Assembly (NCBI GenBank): GCA_028673005.1
Contig: CM054114.1
Location: forward strand, 18,909,137 to 18,973,136
Direction: 5' to 3'
DNA from: Tanypteryx hageni
Lineage: Eukaryota > Arthropoda > Insecta > Odonata > Petaluridae
Length of the DNA: 64,000 bases
In this document: positions 23,933 to 34,970 of the stretch, piece by piece
Layout: every line of letters starts with the position of its first letter
Position numbering within the stretch: position 1 is the first letter of the stretch
The notes under the pieces: generated by a model
Database searches by the model: none
Told to the model about the DNA's origin: nothing
The model's input: the letters and a program-made list of their open reading frames with translations, nothing else
Translations under genes and position numbers: made by a program

Positions 23933-24830
23933 CTTGTTAGTAATAGATATCATTGCATCGTTAAAAAGAATTCCAAAGAAATCACGGATATTTCCGGATC
24001 ATAGCACCTATAGAAAAACATACTCTCCTGATAGTTGTGCCTCTTCAGCTGATTTCATGAGTTAAATCAACATACTTAATGAATCTGGTCCCATTTGTGT
24101 GAAAATCACTGATTTTAAATTCAGTCGACGGTACAGGTAAACATTTCAATAAACGTAAGAGGATGTCTTTGACGGAATGTGCTTCATAAGGTATCCGACG
24201 ACATTTATTCCATTTAGATTTTGTATAGATTTAAAAAATATATAAGTCGGTTTTCAGTGGGCATATTTTGTTTTGTTATATTTCATTCTTTAACGACATT
24301 AATTTGTTTCACTGAATAAATAAAGTGTCTGGCGGCAGCACTTGTTCGTAGATCACGACAGCTTCATTTCGGGACGGAATTTCGAGGATATTTTGTCTCG
24401 AGAAAGGAAAATAAAAACATCTGAAGTTTCAAAAGATCACAGCGAAAGTAAAACAAGGATTTAGATGAAAACATATAATAAAAAATAAAACGAAATCAAA
24501 AACTCGATGATTCTTTCACTAAACCCTCTTAAGATTTGTTGAAAGAGCGACTTTTCAGATATATTTTCCGCTTGAGACAGAAAAGTCGCGGAAAGTTTGG
24601 TCTGAAAGTGAACTCGTAGATAAAATAACAAAAAACAGCTCACAGCGGAACCTTTATGGAAAGTATTTTCTCAGCGCACATTTTGTGATGATCCTTTCGA
24701 GCTCAAGTCACTTTGCTTACATAAGGAGGCGAACATATATAACGGGGAACAGATTCGACGTCTGCTACGCATATGTAGCTCATGGGATGTTTATTTTAAA
24801 AAGTCTTAAGACGATACATTCACAATGATC
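23933..24830. other. No gene recognised
   Basis: AT-rich, without recognisable coding sequence. Confidence 0.5.
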
Positions 24831-24858
24831 TATATATATATATATATATATATATATC
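24831..24858. repeat. (TA)n microsatellite
   Basis: Short run of TA dinucleotides. Confidence 0.9.
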
Positions 24859-24919
24859 ATTATATATCGACGACTCTTACAGAGGAGGAGGATATAACAT
24901 ACATATAACAGGAGGATAC

Positions 24920-25510
24920 TATTGTTTAGGCACTTCCAGATAAGCTGGAGATTCGAAATTTTTTTCTTAGGTAGGATTTTGTGCAAAACCAACTAGAAAA
25001 AACGAAAATCTTGAAAAAGTGCAACAATGCGGCCGCTAAAAATTCGCAATTGTTTAAACAAATTTTCATGGTTTATGTATTTCCGCATGTGCTACGAAGT
25101 TGAAATTTTTTTTAAGTAGAATTCTTAAAAAAAACGAAATAGGGATTATACAAATTTTGATATTTTAATTTGTTTGGCAGTTAAAAATTCTTCAAGTTTA
25201 AACAATTGGATAACTGTTTAGGTACTACGGGATGAGCTAGGAAGCTGAAATTTTCAAATTATTTACAGAGTAGTAAATTTGCATAAATAAACATTTCAAT
25301 TTTACCACATACGATATGCAGCGGCCGTTAAAAATTATTTAAATTTAAACAATTACAAAAATATTATTTTACTTCTAGGAGTGCTACAACTTTAAAATTT
25401 GGCTAAAATGTGTAGCATCAGTACCCCATAATGAAGAATGTGTAAAATTTTTAAAATTGCAACATTTGGGGATTGTTTAAACTATTATTTTTACATGTGG
25501 GAAAAACGAA
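24920..25510. repeat. About four degenerate tandem units of roughly 145 bp
   Basis: Successive units share the order: a tag like CTACGGGATGAGCTAGGAAG, GTTGAAATTTT or GCTGAAATTTT, a GTAG-ATTT block, AAAACGAAA, then GCGGCCG(C/T)TAAAAATT, and TTTAAACAATT. The GCGGCCG element is well kept in units 1 and 3 and lost in units 2 and 4. Spacing is roughly 140-150 bp. No coding potential. Confidence 0.55.
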
Positions 25511-25629
25511 AATAGCTGCGGAGGTGAAATATTTAGAATTAAAAATATATGTGTAATGATGAAATATGAATAATGAATGTTTTTTATGTTGAGATGAAAT
25601 GCTTGCAGTATGCAAGCACCAACTACTAG

Positions 25630-25667
25630 TATATATATATATATATATTTATTTATTTATTTATTTG
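25630..25667. repeat. (AT)n followed by (ATTT)n
   Basis: Compound microsatellite. Confidence 0.9.
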
Positions 25668-26338
25668 GCAGTTTTATTTATTTTTTCAAAATTCAAGACT
25701 CCTACTATCTCTGACAATGTCGATAATGGTACAGATTTATAAATTCTCTATTAGAACTTTGGAACAAAAAAATGACAGTTTTTAGGAAATCAAACATTCC
25801 GCATTTATTGGATAATTTCCAACACCGCATAATTACCACTTATTAGAAAGTAAACTATTTTTAAATTTTTTTAAAGCTACCTTACGGAAAAAATGATGAA
25901 GAATGTCTCATATACCAACTTTTAATCTATTGTCGACGAATCACCACTGATGATGACTGTATTTCATTTTCCGAACTGTTTATTGGTACCGGAGCTACCC
26001 ACTTAATTCCTTAAGCTTTTAAAATTTACAACATTCATTTTTATTATTCTCTGAAAATCTATAACCTTATTGCTGACATCGCCATTTTATATTGAGTAAA
26101 AACATTATCCGTGTACCGTTCACTAATATCTCGCGATTTATGTTCCTCGTTATTCTTATTAAAAATGGATGTCCTATTTTACCCAGATCAAATTCTTCAT
26201 TACGTCGGATGGAATCAAAATTTTGCCAAACGGTTATCTCCTGTGGTTGATTTAATAATTTTATGCCATGCAAATTACAAGTTTTCATCTTTATTCAACA
26301 TAACGACATGAATTATTTGTCTCGTCTTCGTGTTACAG
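25668..26338. other. No gene recognised
   Basis: AT-rich spacer. Overlapping opposite-strand frames near 26067-26311 are unrecognised. Confidence 0.45.
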
Positions 26339-26424
26339 AGACGGAAAGCGTCAAAGATGGCGAGGAAGTGTTTTCGTGTCCCGAAATACAGCGGGCGCGT
26401 AGCGTGATCATTTCCTCGTTTTAA
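26339..26424 (+). CDS. Candidate terminal coding exon (27 codons)
   Basis: A pyrimidine-rich tract ending in TTACAG at 26333-26338 resembles a 3' splice site. It is followed by an open frame TESVKDGEEVFSCPEIQRAR plus SVIISSF and TAA at 26422-26424. The exon is GC-richer than its surroundings and the peptide has a non-repetitive, acidic composition. No upstream exon, polyadenylation signal or homologue was identified. It could equally be chance. Confidence 0.2.
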
Positions 26425-26679
26425 CGCCGACCCAGAGATAACAATCTCTCCTTTTTTGGAGGAATAGGATTTGTCCTTTATCTTCATTCTTCGTGATATA
26501 TTTCTCTCTCCGCAATGTCACGAAACACACGGCCCTTCAGAAATGTTCTCTCCGATTAATTCTCATGCCATATCTGCCCTATATTTTTTTTGTCTCATCT
26601 TCTCAATCTAGCTTGTGAGTCGATACTTTGCAATATATATAAATATATAAATTCCTTTTTTACCTTTTCATATACGCAG

Positions 26680-26685
26680 TATATA

Positions 26686-26748
<63 letters not shown>

Positions 26749-27005
26749 CAACTTACGGAAAAGGAAAGGTAAAATGAATATATGGATGTCAACAAGGTGT
26801 TGGGATGAGGAAACCCAGTGAGCACTCACCAATCAGACGACTTCAGGTTGGCGAGGCCCCGGGGATGTCGAAGCGACACACTTAAAATAACACAAAAACA
26901 CAGAAACATCACAAACGTAAAGCTTTCGGAACTACTCCTTCTTCAGCTCATCCCAACACCTTGTTGACATCCATATATCCATTTTACCTTTCCTTTTCCG
27001 TAAGC

Positions 27006-27070
<65 letters not shown>
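26680..27070. repeat. 59-bp inverted repeat bracketed by (TA)n tracts
   Basis: Arms at 26751-26809 and 26947-27005 are inverted copies differing at only two positions; each contains GGATGTCAACAAGGTGTTGG. The 137-bp spacer is unrelated to the arms. Pure (TA)n runs lie directly outside each arm (about 26680-26747 and 27010-27070). On the minus strand, CTGAAGA (26940-26946) and GAAA (26924-26927) enclose a short imperfect stem, a hammerhead-like core as found at ends of Penelope-like elements. Likely a retroelement end inserted twice head to head in a TA microsatellite, or a palindromic duplication. Confidence 0.75.
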
Positions 27071-27074
<4 letters not shown>

Positions 27075-27117
27075 GAGAGAGAGATCTAGTATTTTAATCT
27101 CAAAAAAATTCGCCTTT

Positions 27118-27238
27118 GAGATCTTGACGGAAACTTTAGGTGGCCCCGAGTCCAAAAAAGATGTTCTCGCTATGCCGTCTGTCTTTCTGTGCGCGGCTCT
27201 AGACACTAAACGATTAAACTAAATCGAATAATATTTCT
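27118..27238 (+). repeat. Dispersed repeat G, copy 2
   Basis: Diverged match to 23035-23145 (CGAGTCCAAAAAAGATG, TCTTTCTGTGCGCGGCTC). Repeat F follows 450 bp downstream, in the same order as the first pair. Confidence 0.5.
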
Positions 27239-27688
27239 AATGGAATGAGTGAAAACTATAAAAAAATGGAAGACAGCGATATGGAGGCGTTTATTGACGG
27301 TTTTCACAAAATGTCGATTTATTCAAAAGTGGCTCTAACTATTTTGAATAAAATTCATTCAGTTTTAGAGCTTAGTGTTATTAATAATACTACGTAAGCC
27401 AAATTTTCTCAACAAATATCTAAATAGCGGCTAGTGGCATTATAATATTTTGAGTTTTATTCTCAACTACCGTCTAGCTCTCCCCAGTCCTTGGCGTTCC
27501 TCAACAATATTCGTCCAGCAATATTGCTTCTGCACCTTTGTGGCTTCCCCAATACACACAGTGGTTGGTATTTACGTATGGTGTAACTATATATCAAGTT
27601 TGATTTCAACATACGTGATGTTATCAATATGTTAACACCATTTACGAGCAGACAAGATTTTTGGTGTTTTTTTGTTTTTTTTTTGTAG
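27239..27688. other. No gene recognised
   Basis: Spacer between repeats G and F. The opposing frames at 27450-27777 are unrecognised. Confidence 0.45.
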
Positions 27689-27788
27689 CAGTAAGAGTTC
27701 CTTCCAGTCAGGAAATAATGCAGTAGGATCAGATGCATATGTAGTATATGAAGAGGTTTGTATAGTGTATATTGCACCGATTTTTCAT
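27689..27788 (+). repeat. Dispersed repeat F, copy 2
   Basis: Second copy of the 23831-23932 repeat. Shared blocks are AGAGTTCCTTCCAGTC, GTAGTATATGA and CACCGATTTTT. Confidence 0.65.
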
Positions 27789-28223
27789 GAAGGTTCTTAC
27801 CTCGACCAGTGATGAAAACGACATGCCTATAAAGAACTTAAATGCTTTAATAACGATAGATCTCATTGATTAATTCTCGTGCAGTCTAGAGAGAAATTTT
27901 ATGCGAAAAAATAATTTGGAAAAAACAATTGCGAAAGGAATCTCTTTGGAAGTTACATTATATAAATCCGATCACGAGGGCTGTGTAATTGGTGGGAATT
28001 AGATTTTAAAATTTGGAAAACGATTATTTTCATTTAGAAAAGGTTAAGCACAACGTAAATAGATGATAATCACAAATTGGGACCCTAATTACCGTATTAT
28101 TTTTACTGTAATTAGTCTCGATTCTTCAAAATGATTTCTATATATTTGCTCTTCTAAGAATCGTGATGTGTGAATCTAATAGTGATCAGTTTTTCTTTAA
28201 ACCAATACGTTAATACTCTCGAA
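27789..28223. other. No gene recognised
   Basis: AT-rich spacer. Confidence 0.5.
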
Positions 28224-28300
28224 AAGTGGTTCCCAAACTGGGAATCACGATCCTCTGAGGTGTGGTGAAAGGCTTTAATTGTGTAGTCTCAACAATTATT
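28224..28300. mobile_element. hAT-like terminal remnant
   Basis: AAGTGGTTCCCAAACTGGGA followed by a GATCCTCTGAGG segment resembles one terminus of a hAT MITE of the CAGTGGTTCCCAA type (compare 3017). The opposite end was not found. Confidence 0.4.
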
Positions 28301-29762
28301 TGTCCGCATTTTTTCCTTCTGATAGATCGAACGTGCTACTCGTATATTACTTTATAATACACCCAGGACACTCATTCCTTAAAATAAATTTCAACGGAGA
28401 AAAGCGTTTCCAGATGTTTTCCGATCGTCTTTTTTCCTCAGTTTTTAATAACGTAAAATCTTTTGATTCGTAAATCAAAATTGAAGTACCCGCTCATTCC
28501 TTTAGTTCCCAATTTTCCCGTTCCGGCCCCGACGTCACCGTTCCTCAGTTGTAGACTAACGCTAAGCCGGTTTAGGTAAAGTGCTTTTCCTTAATTGGTC
28601 CGTTGAATGAATTCAAACCTCAAATGACGGGAGGGAAAAAGGGAATCGCAGGTCGACGATTCAGATTTTGCTTTTTTGTGTCTACTCCTTATACATATTC
28701 TGGTAATTCTTTTAAAGTTGAAGTCGAAAATTTCTATTTCTTCGATAAATGAATACTATATTTAAATAACGGCCGTCTTATGTTTTTTTTTCTAAATACA
28801 AATTCAAAATTTTACTCAAATTTGAGCTTGCATTCACTGTAATACTACTCGAATTTCGCATCGCAGGTTCTAATTCGCTGTTTCCGTTTGCATAATAAAT
28901 GAATCCGATAATAATGGAAATATTTATTTGGAATATTTCGATCAGTATGAGTTCGATGTCATTTTTGTTTCACTGTAAAGGCAAATTGAAAGAACGCGTT
29001 GGTCTCTTTGTAATCTTTAGATGATTCTAAAAAATTACCTAGAGCCATTACTATTATACCAGTTTTTTCTTTTCTTTCTTAGTATATATAGTTTTTAAAA
29101 AAATTACGTAAATTTTATGCATAATACATGTCGAAATGTCATTCTAATGTTTGAATGGAGCTTTTAAAAACTTTTGTAATGAAATCTAGCAATTTTTAAT
29201 GAAATTAAACCCGTATAGCTTCATTTTTTTAATATGAAATTTAATTTTTTTAAATGCGATTGATATTTATACATACTATAAAAGTCGAACGTTTTCGGAT
29301 GGATAATGTTATGCCGAAGAATCAATCTGTTATGTTTTCTTCAGAGAAAATAGTAGAGGTACTTCATTGGTAATTTCATATATAATACGCTTCCTTAAAC
29401 ACCAGCAACATTTATACCCAAGAAGTTAATTGTTCTTAAACTCAAGTAGCAATCGAACAATATCATTCTTATAAATTTCTTTCAGTAATGCCGGCGAACC
29501 TGTTGGCAAAATTAATCCAAATGCATTTACTTGTCCCAATTATGTTAAATGAAAGTTTTTATTATAATTAACAGATTTTGATTTTGAATGTCAGTGTCAT
29601 AATTCGACCAAATTGAACAGAAAGGAAAATAATATACGTAGTGTCCAGTGGAAGTTGGGACTTTTTTAATACCTCCTATCTCTCCTGTCGCACTAAGTTA
29701 CTGGAATATGCAAATTTCTTTGGATTTACGTGCACGCTTGCAAGACTTACAGATGCACTAAC
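28301..29762. other. No gene recognised
   Basis: AT-rich, with a GC-richer patch at 28490-28650. No supported gene. Confidence 0.45.
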
Positions 29763-29770
29763 ACACATAG
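29763..29770. repeat. Left 8-bp target-site duplication of the hAT element
   Basis: ACACATAG here and ACATATAG at 32453-32460 agree at seven of eight positions, the length expected for hAT insertion. Confidence 0.75.
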
Positions 29771-32452
29771 CAGGGGTGTCAATAACGTCGATCGCGATCT
29801 ACCGGTCGATCGCGTAATGATTTTTGGTCGATCGCAAATAATATACCCATGTATTTTCTTTTAAGTCCCAATTTTCAAAAACGCATGTATAGGTAAGTCC
29901 AACATGCGGCGACGTCGCACCCAAGTGAAACCATTTTTATAAGCATGTAATTTCGGCCTAAAAGTTTCCGCAAGGAGCCGAAGTTTACCGAATTCGGATC
30001 GTCTCGAGAGATGCGGTATGCATGTGTGTGCTTGATCTTCAGCGCCAATATGCAAGAGTGCCACTATTATGTATTATTGTCTGAAAATAGTTGCGACATA
30101 AGCACAGTAAACTCGTTCGTTTGTTTTGCGCTTATTAATAAGTTTTAAATAGTTTTTTAATAATTTTTAATTGTGACATCATGAATAACACTAAAAAGAT
30201 GAAGACGTATCACTATCATGAAGAATGGGAACACGATTATTTCTTTGTCATGATCAAAAACAAATGTTGTTGTTTGATTTGTGATAATAGTGTTTCGTTA
30301 CCCAAGAAAGGAAACGTGGAACGACATTTCTAAACGGTGCATAGTAATTATGAAATTAACTATCCACGTGACAGTGACTTACGAAAAGCTAAAGTTAAAG
30401 AACTGAAGACAAGTCTATCACCCCAGCAGTTATTTTTTACTAAACAAACATCAAAATCAAAGGCGGCTACACTTGCGTCTTTACGAGTATGCCATATTCT
30501 TGCTAAAAATAAGAAACCCTTCAGTGATGGAGCAATTTTTAAAAAAGCATTTACAGAGGCGGCTGACTCTTTGTTTTGTGACTTTAAAAATAAGTCAGAA
30601 ATAGTTTCTGCCATCAACGAAATGCAGTTATCACGCAATACAGTTGCAAATCGAGCGGACGCAATAAGTTCAGATTTAAAAGAGCAATTGATGCAGGATG
30701 TTAAGGATTGTCAGGCTTTTTCACTTCAGTTGGACGAATCTACTTACACAGTTGACATATCTCAAATGATTGTTTTTATTAAAATGGTTTTTAAAGACTT
30801 TTCGATTAAGGAAGAAATACTTACGATCATTCCACTAAAAGGAAAAACGCGAGGCGAAGATATATTTAGCAGTTAAAAATTTCATTAAGATCGTTCAATT
30901 GCCTCTATATAAGCTTGTTTCAATTACCACGGACGGAGCACCAGCTTTGACGGGTTGTCGCACTATGTGGGAATGACGAAGATTTTCCTGATTTTTTGCA
31001 ATATCATTGTGTTATACACCAACAAGTGTTGTTTGCTTAAATTTTAAATATGGAAGAAAGTATGGATATAGCTTTCAAGATTTCTAATTCGATTCGGGCA
31101 AAAAGTCTCCAAAGGCGTCTTTTTAAGTTACAAGTGGAAGAAAGTGATAATGATGGACATTCTGAACTGCTTATACATACTGACGTTAGGTGGTTAAGTC
31201 GGGGAAAATTTATCCAGCGATTTAGGGATTTAATTGACGAAATTAAGCAATTTCTTGCCGAGAGGGGTGATGATTACAAACAGTTGAAAGATGATGTTTG
31301 GCTATTAGATTTAGCATTTCTAACCGATATAACAGTTAAACTAAATGAATTAAATTTAGAACTACAGGGTCCGGATAAAACGATTTTTCATATGATTAGT
31401 TCTGTAAACGCTTTCAAAGAGAAACTACATCTGCTTGTATCCAAGCTTGAAAATAAAAATATATCTAATTTTCCAAACATGATGGCACAATTAAATAGTT
31501 CTGCTTCAACTAATTTCAACGGAAATAAATATATCGAAGAAATTAGGAACGTCATTACAGAATTTGACAACCGCTTCCAAGATTTTAAAAAACTTGATAG
31601 TGTAGTTTTATTCATGAGTTTTCCATTTGATACCAAGATAAAAGCAGAAATAATTGCAAAAAACCTTTCAACTATTTTTGATATGAATATTCTTACACTT
31701 GAAGCAGAAACCATCGCATTACAAAATGATATTTATATCAAATCAAGAGCTTCCGAAGATAAATTTTGGAAATATTTACCATAAGATAAGTATTACAATT
31801 TGAGAAAATATGCTGAAAGTTTATACGCCTGTTTCGGTTCGACATATTTGTGCGAATCGGCATTTTCGCAAATGAATACTATAAAATCAAAATAACGAAC
31901 ATTTGGAATCATGCTTAAGAAATGGTCTGAGTAGTTACTCCCCAAATTACACAAAAATTGTAGACACGTTGCGGTGCAGAATAAGTAATGCAAATTCCGT
32001 AGCATCAGGAAGTTAAAAATGAAATACGTGCATTTTTATATGTTATTTTAGTTATGTAAATAAAATAATTCTATGTAGGTATCTTTAGTTTTCTTATTAA
32101 CAAACGTTGTCAGTAGTAGTAAGATTCTACTTTCGTAAAAAAATGTAAAGTTTTGTTGTTCGTGAATGTTTTTTTAATTATTGCTATTAAGAATATTACA
32201 ATGATATAAATTTTTTCTTTTATTTAAACTTGAAATTCAAAACGTATTTCAATTTAAGTAATAATTGCAGTTTCGAAATCTATAAAAACTTGTGAAATAT
32301 GGAAGTTTAAATATTGTGCCGATATTCTTTTATATTTACTTACTATCTTTTTATAGAAAAATTCTCTTACGCCTCATTTTTTAAAAGAGTAGATCTCGGA
32401 TGAATTTTTACTGGCAAAGTAGATCTTATGCAAAAATTAGTTGACTCCCCTG
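29771..32452 (+). mobile_element. Complete but inactive hAT element (2682 bp)
   Basis: Ends are CAGGGGTGTCAA on the left and, reverse-complemented, CAGGGGAGTCAA on the right, flanked by a near-perfect 8-bp target duplication. Subterminal GATCGCGATCTAC on the left and AGATCTACT-type sequence on the right are similar. The interior carries one transposase-derived reading track on the plus strand with several disabling changes. Confidence 0.85.
30181..31930 (+). pseudogene. hAT transposase, ZBED5/GTF2IRD2-like, decayed
   Basis: Starts MNNTKKMKTYHYHEEWEHDY, with a BED-like Cys pair (CCCLICDNS) and a His further on; a TAA at about 30331 breaks it. The next frame (30337-30876) gives the N-terminal core with FSLQLDESTYTVDISQM, whose Asp matches the first catalytic residue of hAT transposases. 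A frameshift near 30865 is followed by SITTDGAPALTGCRTM (second Asp box), then stops and missing sequence. The frame 31050-31784 carries TDVRWLSRGKFIQRFRDL and the large helical region. A last segment gives ACFGSTYLCESAFSQMNTIK, the dimerisation motif, then a stop. At least three disruptions show it cannot make transposase. Confidence 0.85.
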
Positions 32453-32460
32453 ACATATAG
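32453..32460. repeat. Right 8-bp target-site duplication of the hAT element
   Basis: ACATATAG, one mismatch to the left copy. Confidence 0.75.
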
Positions 32461-33248
32461 GCATAAACGTGAAAAAAACGTTAAAACAGAAACCTTATGT
32501 TGTTTGTATTTCACGAATAATTATATTCCCTTAGAGGCCCTTTCTTTATGAAAACTTCCCGATACAAAAATAAATTAATTACAATTAAATTAGCAATATT
32601 TTTTAGAGATCTCGACAGAATTTGTAAAATAATTCCCTAGTGTTACAAATTTTTTTATCAGTGCTATCCTTGGATATAAAGCACACGGAAAGTTGGCAAA
32701 AGCTTTTCGGTAAAATGTTTTCGTGGCATTGACTCATATTTATCACTCATGACTCTCCCTATGAATATATTACGGAAATCGGAACATGCAGGAATACTTG
32801 AAATATTCTTTTGAATGTGTGCCTTTTCTATTTTCCCCTTTTCGCTCAATTCCCCTCACGTAGCAAATATTCCCACAAGAGTTTGGAATACTTTAATATT
32901 ATTACCATAAATCTAGTGGATTTCATTATGCGGATCCTAGAATCACGGCGGATATAAAGGGAGTCCCGACATTGCCATGCAAATACCGAGAGCCTATTCT
33001 TTCCTTTTGAATTTTTTTAAAGTTGAAGATTTAGCCTTTTTCATAGTTCGGCTCAAAGGTTTTTGTGCGTGGAGCTAAGCCGAGGATTGAAGAAATTTAC
33101 TGGAGGCATAAATGGCATTAATTCCCATCCTTGTCTTGCTCTCTGGAATCTATTTATTATACTATGCGGCAATTTTAACAGCTCATATTGGTTTAATAAG
33201 ATGACCAAAAATGCCTACTTTCCAATTAATAATTTATTTAATACTTGT
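32461..33248. other. No gene recognised
   Basis: AT-rich sequence. Nothing supported. Confidence 0.5.
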
Positions 33249-33733
33249 ATTGGATTTAATAGCTTTAAAATCACCGCGGATGGGTTGATCTTTGTGTTCC
33301 CAAATTTCATAACGGAATAGAATATTAAATTGATCACACATATTTGTGCGGCATAAATAACGCGTGTATGTATTAAACTATACCAAATTCGAGTCCAACA
33401 ATAGTCGTTGCGATGGCAACTGAGTACTGAGTGATAAAAACTGCAAAAACGCCAATATTTACGCTTATCGATCGTATTTCTTTGAATTTTGCGTAAATAC
33501 CGTCGTTTTGGTAGTTTTTCACTTATTACGAGAGTGTTGCCATTGCAACGACTATTGTTGGACTCGGATTCAGCATACCCTAGACAATACACGCGTTATT
33601 ATTGCCATACAATTACTTGTGAAGAAATTTGGTTTCCGTTCGAATGCATCTGTAATATTTTATATCGCTAAATTATGAAATTTCGGAACACAAAGAGCAA
33701 CTCATCGGCGATGATTGTGAAGCTATTAATGCC
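33249..33733. mobile_element. Foldback element with about 200-bp arms
   Basis: The left arm (from 33249) and the right arm (to 33733) are inverted copies. Matching blocks in order are TTAATAGCTT, GATCTTTGTGTTC or CTCTTTGTGTTCC, AAATTTCATAA, AATAACGCGTGTAT, GAGTCCAACAATAGTCGTTG and ATGGCAAC. The centre holds TTACGC and GCGTAA near 33457 and 33490. Identity is roughly 75-80 percent with indels. No coding content; opposing open frames here are mirror images caused by the palindrome. Confidence 0.8.
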
Positions 33734-34639
33734 AATAAAAATAATTGTTGCGCCACATTCAATTTAAATAATTATGTTGGACAGTAGGCATTATAAGTTC
33801 CGTTTGTGTAATCTTGTAATTTTCGTAATAGTACATAACTCTGAAAAGTTTTTTTTAATAAAAAAAGAATTTTTGATCTCACCTAATGGCTGAGATTAAA
33901 ATTAATGCACTGTGTTTCTTCAATGGCCATAAAAAGTTTCAACCTTCTCCTGTACACTAGAAAAACAGTTTTTCAAATCGCATTGTGTTTGGGTTTTAAA
34001 GTTTAACTCGTTTTGAAGGTAATCTTTATATTCTGTCTGGTATTAAAAACATGATTATAAGTTAAGTATGTGCATGCTGCTTTACTCGGAATGGTATTCT
34101 TGGCAATAATAAATACAAGAAAATAGGAAAGAAGCGCACATCATGCGTGCATATATGCAAGGCAGAGGCGTTCATTACGATTTATGCAGTCATGCCAAAA
34201 AGATAAATATTAGGCTTAGTATAATGTCTAAGAACTGAAGTCGTAGTAGTGATGCCAAGGAAATGTCGAATTTTCGATTCGCCGATTTATTTCCTATTCA
34301 GTTGTTATTTATAAAAGAATCGTCAATTATTTAAAACATACCTCACTCAAATAATAGTAATATAAACTTTATGTTTACTATCATTCCTTCGTCGTAAATT
34401 ACTCACTTTTTCCAATTACAATCGCTGTGAATACGTAAAGAAAATAGACGTATTTACGTTCATATCTTTGTCGTAGATAGTCTATTTCACTTCATTTTCC
34501 AAATATTGCGCGCGCACGAAAGAAAATTAAACTAATTATTTATTTACACCAAATATTGCTTACTTCAATTACCACGAAGATAGTTTTCTTTGGCAGCAAT
34601 TGAAAAAAACGGGAAAATTTTTTAAGTTCAAAGTAAATT
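33734..34639. other. No gene recognised
   Basis: AT-rich sequence. Nothing supported. Confidence 0.5.
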
Positions 34640-34970
34640 ACGACTCGTTTTATTTTCTTGAAATCGGCTACTCCTTCGATGAAAATGTACTGAACAGAAC
34701 ATATGCTATTTGATTAGCTCAACAAATTTAGTTTAAAGATTTTTTTGATATAATTGATATTTTACGAGATATAACGAAAAGTTCATTTTTTTGTCACCAG
34801 TAAAGTGGCACTCCCTCCGTGAACCATTTATATCATTTTCCTGTTTTCTTTTCCCATATATCCGTAATACCAAATTTCAAGAAGATCCACCCAGTAGCTT
34901 CTGAGACGAAACAAGCGGACGGACGGACACGACCTGGCCGCGAGGCTTTCTTTTTTTACTTGTTTTAAAG
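34640..34970 (+). repeat. Interspersed repeat with AAATTTCAAGAAGATC phrase
   Basis: Contains TTTTGTCACCAGTAAAGTGG, then CCAAATTTCAAGAAGATCCA, CCCAGTAG and GCGGACGGACGGACA. This ordered set of phrases is typical of anonymous insect interspersed repeats. A comparable CCAAGTTTCA phrase recurs in other, otherwise different, repeats of this window. Confidence 0.45.

Noticed and set aside
33215..33592. 125-codon minus-strand frame and its plus-strand mirror
   Set aside because: Generated by the foldback palindrome; no known similarity.
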